A stretch of 29,529 bases of DNA from a virus: positions 1 to 29,529 of IMG/VR virus record IMGVR_UViG_3300005101_000022; one strand, 5' to 3'. The notes under the pieces are model-generated. The model did no database searches, had not been told where the DNA came from, and worked only from the letters and a program-made list of their open reading frames with translations. Made by a program: the position numbers and the translations under genes. Below, in pieces: positions 15,919 to 21,690 of this stretch. The first letter of the stretch is position 1. Every line of letters starts with the position of its first letter.

Positions 15919-16895
15919 GTACGATCAAACATATTCATTTTGAATTTAGGCTGAATAATCGAATCGTCGTCACGAGTGTCATCGCGCTCATCGGTATCTA
16001 TATGCCCGGCGCTAGGCACTGCTAGTCCGCGATCTGCACTCTCGCTATCTTCGATGGCCCTTGCAATGCCCTCATTATTTAATAGAGCATCGCGCAATTC
16101 ATAAAATCGACTACGATATGCAGATGCAGGTGTATCGCCGTCTTGGATTGCAAATCCATCATTTGAATGGGCCATGTGCGCTGACATGGCTATACCCCAT
16201 AAAGCATATGGGTTCACTAAATTGATTGCGGCACTTGTAGACAGCGGAGTGTCAATACCCGCCCCGTCAAGCCAACCATCTATCATGTCAGATGTATCGT
16301 CCATGATGTCTACAATTTCTGCGACGGTGGGATTAGATTCATTGTTAAAAGCGCCGCGCTGACTCATGCGGCGCAATAAGGCTTCAACTTTATGCAGTTC
16401 TCCATATACGGTGCTACGACTTGATGAATATAATTTAAAACATATATCTGTTTCGGTGGTAATCGTCGCCCATCCACCATCATTGTCATATGCCGAACCA
16501 TATGTATAATATGGATCAGTCTGATCCGCGCTGACAGAAATATCATTACTCGCGTCTTGCGTGTAACCAGCGCTAGGCGTTAATACGATATAATAAGTTG
16601 TATCTGCGCTGAGAAAAGGGCGATTGCTCATATCAAATGAAAAATCCACCCACGCATAATCAGTATCAATATTAGATATTAAAACTGGATCTGATGTGCC
16701 GTTACTAATGGCGGCATTCGGGCCGCCGTCATCATCATAAATAGATACTTGTAAATACCCACCAGGAGATCCAGTACGTTTGAGATATAGCTGTATGCGC
16801 CCAATACTCATAGCCGATTTGAGACTAAACGCCTGGGCGTATTCGTTTTCTAATGTCAATTCATCATTATGGGCAACATACTGCTCAATTAGCAT
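15915..16895 (-). CDS. Head-completion (gp36/DUF1320-like) protein with extra N-terminal beta-sandwich
   Basis: A 326-residue protein with two visible parts. Residues about 18-158 look like the anchor-type beta-sandwich found in surface and fibre proteins (SIGRIQLYLKRTGSPGGYLQ, 31-50, then VSIYDDDGGPN and TTYYIVLTP). Residues about 188-282 are helical and resemble head-completion proteins such as Mu gp36: VAEIVDIMDDTSDMIDGWLD (191-210), NLVNPYALWGIAMSAHMAHS (226-245) and YRSRFYELRDALLNNEGIA (260-278). The last 40 residues are acidic and probably disordered. Gene order (head genes, this gene, gp10-like, terminator) supports a head-completion role. The N-terminal domain is unusual for this class and may decorate the neck (inference). 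Confidence 0.62.
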   Translation of the reverse strand: MLIEQYVAHNDELTLENEYAQAFSLKSAMSIGRIQLYLKRTGSPGGYLQVSIYDDDGGPNAAISNGTSDPVLISNIDTDYAWVDFSFDMSNRPFLSADTTYYIVLTPSAGYTQDASNDISVSADQTDPYYTYGSAYDNDGGWATITTETDICFKLYSSSRSTVYGELHKVEALLRRMSQRGAFNNESNPTVAEIVDIMDDTSDMIDGWLDGAGIDTPLSTSAAINLVNPYALWGIAMSAHMAHSNDGFAIQDGDTPASAYRSRFYELRDALLNNEGIARAIEDSESADRGLAVPSAGHIDTDERDDTRDDDSIIQPKFKMNMFDRT

Positions 16896-16896
16896 A

Positions 16897-17292
16897 TTAG
16901 TCCTCTAATAAGAAACCAACGCTCATTAAATCTTGCACAGAAAGACCATCTACAAAATCAAGCCCGCTTGGTTTTATAGGCATGAAATCGAGCTCTATTT
17001 CTGTATCAAGAACTTCTTCATATTCTGCGTTTAATTGTTCTCGGTTTTCTTCGGGAATTTTATATTCTTCCGATGAATTTTCAGCTGGCTCACCGTGTCG
17101 CTTGATTAACTCTCTCCGAGTTTCATGAATGTCATGTATAGCCTCAATGATAATGGGCAATACCCTGGAAATCTTGTACAGAGCAGAATAAGAAACACCT
17201 GTATCATCTACGCTTTCGCGCTTGGCCTGCATAATAGTAGAAATCGTTGGTTGGGCCTGCAAAAGTTCGCGGTTTGTTACGGTGATTTTCAT
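16897..17292 (-). CDS. Small acidic head/neck-region protein, unknown
   Basis: A 131-residue protein starting MKITVTNRELLQAQPTIS. It continues with a long helical middle (LYKISRVLPIIIEAIHDIHE, 38-57) and an acidic C-terminal part (PIKPSGLDFVDGLSVQDLMS, 105-124). The layout, a short N-terminal strand, a helical region with KISRVLP, and a C-terminal part ending in L/D-rich helices, recalls small phage proteins such as DUF1617, but I cannot assign it. It has an AAGGA ribosome site and sits 1 base from the next gene. It may be an assembly factor, since it is not beta-rich like the virion proteins around it. Confidence 0.7.
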   Translation of the reverse strand: MKITVTNRELLQAQPTISTIMQAKRESVDDTGVSYSALYKISRVLPIIIEAIHDIHETRRELIKRHGEPAENSSEEYKIPEENREQLNAEYEEVLDTEIELDFMPIKPSGLDFVDGLSVQDLMSVGFLLED

Positions 17293-17321
17293 AGAAATAT
17301 CCTTTCATATTGTTTAAAATA

Positions 17322-17768
17322 TTACAACGCGTTGATCCATAATGCGTACACTAATGCTTCTCCCGCGTCCGCATCTTCGTTTGTGCCCGTATATGTTGCC
17401 TGCATGGTAATCGGGCTTGTTCCTACGCTACCTAGATTAGACCATCCAGTCGCGGTTTGGCCTGTTGAGGAAACGTCTAAGTCGTTAATATAAGCATTGG
17501 CTGTTGTGCCGTTACCGATATCAAGAACTGCTGCCGTACCATCATTAAAGGCTGTTTGTACGTCAACATATAAAGCAACTAAAATAGCATTTGCGGGGAG
17601 ATCGAAAAGTTCAGTTGCAGTCGTATCTTCATACGTTACCGAAGCGCGACTAACACGCAAGAGACTACTAGAAGCATCCCCACCGGCCTTGACGATATCG
17701 CCAAGCAATTCAATATCGCCGGTTAAATATTGTTTGCCTCTTGTTTTATTCCCAAATCTTGCTCCCAT
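17322..17768 (-). CDS. Beta-rich head-region structural protein, unknown
   Basis: A 148-residue protein with a basic N-terminus (MGARFGNKTRGKQYL) and then a Thr/Ala/Gly/Asp-rich beta-type sequence. Examples are ELFDLPANAILVALYVDVQT (53-72) and TAAVLDIGNGTTANAYINDL (78-97). Low Lys, high Thr and alternating hydrophobics suggest a jelly-roll or immunoglobulin-like virion decoration protein. It lies 2 bases after the zinc-finger gene and shortly after the major capsid gene, so a capsid decoration or head-fibre role is plausible. The composition resembles the 161-residue protein encoded at 20895-21380. No named family recognised. Confidence 0.72.
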   Translation of the reverse strand: MGARFGNKTRGKQYLTGDIELLGDIVKAGGDASSSLLRVSRASVTYEDTTATELFDLPANAILVALYVDVQTAFNDGTAAVLDIGNGTTANAYINDLDVSSTGQTATGWSNLGSVGTSPITMQATYTGTNEDADAGEALVYALWINAL

Positions 17769-17770
17769 AT

Positions 17771-17998
17771 TTACTCCTTATGTACTCTTTCGTAGTGTAG
17801 GTGGCGCGCAGCCTCAGTTAAAAACTCCGCGCCACACTCACCACATTCTAGAGTACTTTTATCATTGTAATCACGGACTAGGCCTACCTCGCGGATGCGC
17901 CCATCATTGCGCATTCCTCTCAGCCGAAACACCTCACCCGGCACTCGTTTTTGCCCAGCATATCCAAAGGATCTCTTAGCAACTACCTGATGACTCAT
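17771..17998 (-). CDS. Small C2H2 zinc-finger protein
   Basis: A 75-residue protein between the major capsid gene and a decoration-like gene. The N-terminal 45 residues are basic and beta-like (VVAKRSFGYAGQKRVPGEVF). The C-terminus holds a regular C2H2 finger: C52, C55, H68, H73, with spacings C-x2-C-x12-H-x4-H (CGECGAEFLTEAARHLHYER). Such fingers bind zinc and may bind nucleic acid or protein. A ribosome site (AGGAG) lies upstream. In this place it could act in capsid assembly or be packaged, but nothing in the sequence decides. Confidence 0.75.
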   Translation of the reverse strand: MSHQVVAKRSFGYAGQKRVPGEVFRLRGMRNDGRIREVGLVRDYNDKSTLECGECGAEFLTEAARHLHYERVHKE

Positions 17999-18011
17999 TT
18001 AATTATTTCTC

Positions 18012-18983
18012 CTAGTCAGCTGCGTCGGATAAGAACAGCCCAGCATCTGTTACAAGGGCTTTTTGATCAAAGTAGCTGCGGGCCTCAATTACATCGCCGC
18101 CGCGCTCTTCGTCACGGTACTTGCGAATCCATTGTGGGCCAGTGTTTCCGTCGATGTTGGTTTGCCAGACGAAAGTATAACCGGCTGCTGGTGTCCAAAT
18201 GCTTGGGCGTTGGGGGAGATAAAGTAATAGTGCGTCGTCATCCCAGCTAGCGGAATAAGTAACCGAAGATTCAGATGTGCCTTCGTTGTCGCTTGTATAA
18301 ATAGAACGACCCACTAAGATTTTTTCTACACCGAACAAGGTGGCTAGTAAATCTTCATTAGCAACACCCATTTGAGTCACTGCAATGCGACCAATAATGT
18401 CTGGGTGTTCCATTAGGGCGTCATACACAAGATCGCCCAGCACTAATGTGTTAGGATCTTTGGAGATGCTGCGTCGGATGGTGCGCTTATAGGTGCGAAT
18501 ATCTTCGATGGGGCTTGAAGAACCAGCATCAGACCATTTTGTGAAGTCTGTGCCACCGACCTTATCTGTACCCCATACGCCGGTGCTCCAAAAGTCAGTA
18601 ACAAATTGGCGCTCTCTGCGCAATTGCAACTTATCAGTAACAAGCATCGTGGCTTCACGATCCGCGTCAAAGGGGTCGTCTTCGTTAATTCTGCGGTCAT
18701 CACTGATGAAGTGGCGTGCGCCGTAGCGAACGCAGTGGTAAGTATCTGATGTGTCAACATCATAACCGACGAAGGGGGCTACGCCAGTCTCGCCCAACAT
18801 TGCAGCTTCATCGCGGAAGAAATGACTCTTTTCTAACGCGGGGATAATATCAGTTTGTTTATTCACATACACTATTGGGAAAATATCATCAGCAATGTAA
18901 GTGTCATTCATATAACCGACTGAAACGCCGGTTAGCATTTTATTTACATGTACATCACTTGAGGATGGCATTAAAACAGGCAT
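18012..18983 (-). CDS. Major capsid protein
   Basis: A 323-residue protein after the protease-scaffold and cement genes, in the normal position and size for the coat protein. The N-terminus (SDVHVNKMLTGVSVGYMNDT, 9-28) matches major capsid proteins of the Mu/gpE-like HK97-fold group. Also visible are IADDIFPIVYVNKQTD, then a P-domain-like section (DKLQLRRERQFVTDFW) and the SKDPNTLVLGDLVYDALMEH segment, a frequent motif in this group ("P N t l v l g ... l ... h p ... i"). An AAGGAG ribosome site precedes the ATG. No N-terminal cleavage site can be identified. It forms the icosahedral shell. Confidence 0.85.
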   Translation of the reverse strand: MPVLMPSSSDVHVNKMLTGVSVGYMNDTYIADDIFPIVYVNKQTDIIPALEKSHFFRDEAAMLGETGVAPFVGYDVDTSDTYHCVRYGARHFISDDRRINEDDPFDADREATMLVTDKLQLRRERQFVTDFWSTGVWGTDKVGGTDFTKWSDAGSSSPIEDIRTYKRTIRRSISKDPNTLVLGDLVYDALMEHPDIIGRIAVTQMGVANEDLLATLFGVEKILVGRSIYTSDNEGTSESSVTYSASWDDDALLLYLPQRPSIWTPAAGYTFVWQTNIDGNTGPQWIRKYRDEERGGDVIEARSYFDQKALVTDAGLFLSDAAD

Positions 18984-19013
18984 AATAACTCCTTACTATA
19001 TTTTATATGTAGA

Positions 19014-19397
19014 CTATGCAGCGCGGCCACTAAGTTGTAGAACAATCTCAGCGATTTCGCCAGCGGCATCGGCAGCTTTGGTAACTGTGCCAACAATATA
19101 TTTGGTTGTGTCCGAACCCGGAGTGGCTGTAACTGCACGTCCGCTTGCATCGGGCATAACCTTATCATTTACTGACACTGGCGCGCCGACAACAACTTTT
19201 GTGTGCCCTGTTATGCGCACTAGCGCGGCCTGTCCAGACTCTGGCGCATTTTGTAGAACACCAATTGGGGCGTCCGTTGCGGCATCTACTAGATCGACTT
19301 TATCTGCGGCGCTGACATCAACCATGTAGTATTGTGAGGAAGACATGTCCTCGCCAGCTTCCATTGAAATATCTACTCCGCCATATTGCTTACCCAT
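19014..19397 (-). CDS. Capsid cement/decoration protein (DUF2190-like)
   Basis: A 127-residue beta-rich protein between protease-scaffold and major capsid genes. QYYMVDVSAADKVDLVDAAT (22-41), GVLQNAPESGQAALVRITGH (46-65) and VGAPVSVNDKV match the DUF2190 pattern ("...A.GvlqnaP.aG..a.V...G"). Members of that family are small capsid-stabilising cement proteins found beside the major capsid gene. AAGGAG lies ahead of the ATG. Alternatively it could be a head-fibre anchor, but the fit with DUF2190 is good. Confidence 0.82.
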   Translation of the reverse strand: MGKQYGGVDISMEAGEDMSSSQYYMVDVSAADKVDLVDAATDAPIGVLQNAPESGQAALVRITGHTKVVVGAPVSVNDKVMPDASGRAVTATPGSDTTKYIVGTVTKAADAAGEIAEIVLQLSGRAA

Positions 19398-19408
19398 TTA
19401 CATACTCC

Positions 19409-20821
19409 TTATCTTGAAATTGGTTTAGTTGCTTCTTTATCATACTCTTTGTACCATCCAGGGTGCTCTTTTCTTACGGCTTGCATGGCCTCATCATAAT
19501 TCATACCTTCGTTGACTTTGGACATGACTGCGTTTTCGAAGCGGCTCACTGGATCATTGCCATAGCTTTCTGTGCCGAACTCGGCAAAAAGATTAGCCAT
19601 ATTTTTTTGATTGTGCAAAGCAGTAATTACTTGCGTTACGCGCTTATAATGTTGCTCATTATTATCATGCAGCCACATCATAGTTTCTGCAAAATCATGA
19701 GTGTCCACTATAATGCCGGGCCACTCTTCAACCTGATCAGCAAATTCATTGAGACGTTGCTTGCGCTCTGCTTCTGCATATTGCTTTGATAATTTTGCAT
19801 TTCTGGCTTTTTCTTCTTCGAGTTGGTCTGAAAGCTCTGTAATTTCTGCTTCACGCTCTTCTAGGGCTTCACTAAATTCTTCGCGCAGTTTATTTTCTAG
19901 CTCATCAGCTAGTGCTTTTAATTCAAGATTTTCATCTTCTTGCGCTTCTTCTAGTTCCGCCTCTTCCTCAATATTATCTTCCAACTCAACTTCTTCGGCA
20001 TCTTCTAATTCTTCTTCCTCTAGAGAAGTATGATTTAAAAGCGTATCGAGTTTAGCGGTAAGATCATTGAGAATTTTTCGGAATTGGGTTTGTTCTTCTT
20101 GTACGTCTTCCATTCCATTCTCCTTATCATCTAAATTTTTCTCATAATCATCAAGGGAAGTAAATTGACCGTCTGAAAATACTAAGGTGTCAGCGCCCAA
20201 CCGTGGACGTGGTGTAATTGCCATGCCCAGCGCGACATTATTGTATTCTTGACCATCATATACCCCTGTATATCCTGAAAACATAACTTCCGGCGAAGCG
20301 TATCTATACCCTTTCTTTTTAAGCGCCTCTACTGCCCCCTCACGAAAGTTTGGGAGCCATTCAACTCCGCGCTCAGACAGGCGCATATTGGCAATGTTGC
20401 CATAAATCCCTGCGCTGTCGTCATGGCGCTCGTTGATGGGGAGAGGATAATCTGGTACACCCGCCTGGAAGTTGGAAACCATTTCTTCGCCACGCCCAAA
20501 ATCAAAATCTACCTTACTGCCCATATGATGAATAGATTTAAACGGCATATACAATCGCCAACCGTCATCGGACATTTCTTCAAATGGAATTAAAATATCT
20601 ACTGGTTCGCTCATATTGGATGTATCGCGTACCCATCGATCATTTTTAACAGTAAAGAGTTTTTTAAATTGAGCAATAGCCATCGCCCAAGCCTTTGATT
20701 CTTCGTTAGATTTGCTCATTTCATCGGCCCATTTAGCAATAAGATTCGCCTGTCTAAGAGTTACAGAAGGCTCAATTCCCTTTATTGCATTGTTGGCTTC
20801 TTTCAAACTGTTATAAGGCAT
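19409..20821 (-). CDS. Prohead protease fused to scaffold (Mu gpI-like)
   Basis: A 470-residue protein with three parts. Residues 1-65 carry a ChaB-like helical stretch (KAWAMAIAQFKKLFTVKNDR, 43-62). Residues about 75-220 match the Mu gpI-type protease: PINERHDDSAGIYGNIANMR (128-147) with H133, then RGVEWLPNF, and YRYASPEVMF (172-181) with S176 as probable nucleophile. Residues about 235-370 are an extremely Glu-rich coiled coil typical of scaffold. The C-terminus (NEGMNYDEAMQAVRKEHPGW) is the scaffold's capsid-binding end (inference). Its role is to guide prohead assembly and then degrade the scaffold. The AAGGAG site and a possible promoter are just upstream. Confidence 0.82.
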   Translation of the reverse strand: MPYNSLKEANNAIKGIEPSVTLRQANLIAKWADEMSKSNEESKAWAMAIAQFKKLFTVKNDRWVRDTSNMSEPVDILIPFEEMSDDGWRLYMPFKSIHHMGSKVDFDFGRGEEMVSNFQAGVPDYPLPINERHDDSAGIYGNIANMRLSERGVEWLPNFREGAVEALKKKGYRYASPEVMFSGYTGVYDGQEYNNVALGMAITPRPRLGADTLVFSDGQFTSLDDYEKNLDDKENGMEDVQEEQTQFRKILNDLTAKLDTLLNHTSLEEEELEDAEEVELEDNIEEEAELEEAQEDENLELKALADELENKLREEFSEALEEREAEITELSDQLEEEKARNAKLSKQYAEAERKQRLNEFADQVEEWPGIIVDTHDFAETMMWLHDNNEQHYKRVTQVITALHNQKNMANLFAEFGTESYGNDPVSRFENAVMSKVNEGMNYDEAMQAVRKEHPGWYKEYDKEATKPISR

Positions 20822-20833
20822 ACATGCTCCTTA

Positions 20834-20874
20834 GTCACAAATTATATTGTGTTAATAAGTATAAAGAAAATAGC
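20834..20874 (-). promoter_or_regulatory. Possible internal promoter with inverted repeat ahead of protease/capsid genes
   Basis: The 73-base gap between 20822 and 20894 is the largest in the minus-strand block. On the minus strand it holds a consensus TATAAT (plus-strand 20841-20846) inside an inverted repeat CACAA-N6-TTGTG (20836-20851). No good -35 box is seen at the normal distance. A transcript start near 20834 would put the AAGGAG site and ATG (20821) close behind. Confidence 0.35.
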
Positions 20875-20894
20875 ATCTAATCGCAAAGTTACAC

Positions 20895-21380
20895 TTAGCT
20901 ATCTCGTGTATAGTGTATATTCACTTTCAATAATTCATCATCAGCGGCATCACTGTTGATACTAGTTGCACTAGTTAAACGCCATACTAGATATAAATTA
21001 CTTACTGCGTGAAATGGTATAATTTGATCATCGATAGCGAGATAAGCGGCATTATCTTCACTAGACCAATCTGCTGCTGCTACATCTACAACACCAATTA
21101 AATTTTCCCATTCTGCGGCAGATATACCACTGCCATCATCTCCAGTGCTATGTCCAGGATCTGCGGAGAAAATTAACAATTGCCCAGCAGGAGTAAGGAC
21201 ATCTCCCCCAGAGCTAATAAAAACAAACGATGTTAAATTTCCGCTCCCGCTACCTATTGACGCAGGGGCAAATGACACGGCTTCAGAGAGTTGATTTTGG
21301 GCAACGGTTTCATCTGCACCGACTAATTCTAAAACATCCGATTGTCGTACTGGTTCCCACGGTTTAGTATAATTTGCCAT
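20895..21380 (-). CDS. Beta-rich head-region protein, unknown
   Basis: A 161-residue acidic protein rich in Ser, Ala, Asp and Gly and poor in Lys. Alternating hydrophobic strands are visible (FAPASIGSGSGNLTSFVFIS; GDVLTPAGQLLIFSAD; VSNLYLVWRLTSAT). It follows the 70-residue gene by 2 bases and precedes the protease. Composition and place suggest a virion surface or head decoration protein. It is not similar to any family I can name. It may be related in type, though not clearly in sequence, to the 148-residue protein at 17322-17768. Confidence 0.7.
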   Translation of the reverse strand: MANYTKPWEPVRQSDVLELVGADETVAQNQLSEAVSFAPASIGSGSGNLTSFVFISSGGDVLTPAGQLLIFSADPGHSTGDDGSGISAAEWENLIGVVDVAAADWSSEDNAAYLAIDDQIIPFHAVSNLYLVWRLTSATSINSDAADDELLKVNIHYTRDS

Positions 21381-21382
21381 TG

Positions 21383-21595
21383 TTATTCCTGTTTTTTAAG
21401 GTTGATAATATGCGTTTGTGCTGTTCCGAATTTTTCATCGTCGTCAACTGGCGCAACGCTCACACATCTACGCCCATGCAGCTTGATAATAAATCTTCCG
21501 TAGCCGTTTGTATGGTCTAAAAAGCGAGCCAGCGGGCCATAGCGGTCAATCCATTTTTGTACTGTTCCCATATTAACGATGTTCATGTTTTTCAT
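21383..21595 (-). CDS. Small 70-residue protein, unknown
   Basis: A short basic-to-neutral protein (VQKWIDRYGPLARFLDHTNG at 12-31, then GRFIIKLHGRRCVSVAPVDD). Its ATG overlaps the stop of the 31-residue membrane protein as TAATG, so it is probably translated by reinitiation. No membrane segment or metal motif is visible. Its place between portal and protease has no fixed counterpart in model phages. Function unknown. Confidence 0.65.
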   Translation of the reverse strand: MKNMNIVNMGTVQKWIDRYGPLARFLDHTNGYGRFIIKLHGRRCVSVAPVDDDEKFGTAQTHIINLKKQE

Positions 21596-21690
21596 TAAAT
21601 TACTCCCAACATAACTGCAACAATAGCCGCCGCTATAAAGGCGAAATAAATTAATAATCCAATAATTTCAAGTCTTTCATAATCTTTCAT
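21595..21690 (-). CDS. 31-residue single-pass membrane microprotein
   Basis: A tiny gene between portal and the 70-residue gene, joined on both sides by TAATG overlaps (portal stop 21690-21692 with ATG 21688-21690; its own stop 21595-21597 with the next ATG). The product is a short charged N-terminus (MKDYERLEI) and one 20-residue hydrophobic helix (GLLIYFAFIAAAIVAVMLGV), so it should lie in the membrane with the N-terminus in the cytoplasm. The overlap at both ends is hard to explain by chance. Possible roles: holin or antiholin, prohead-membrane anchor, superinfection factor. None is proven. Confidence 0.65.
   Translation of the reverse strand: MKDYERLEIIGLLIYFAFIAAAIVAVMLGVI

Noticed and set aside
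17497-17979. A 160-residue plus-strand frame across two minus-strand genes
   Set aside because: It spans the boundary of two supported genes including the zinc-finger gene and shows no motif.
19749-20033. A 94-residue Ser-rich plus-strand frame
   Set aside because: It is the complement of the Glu-rich scaffold coiled coil; GAA/GAG codons read as TTC/CTC or shifted TCT/TCC give artificial poly-Ser.
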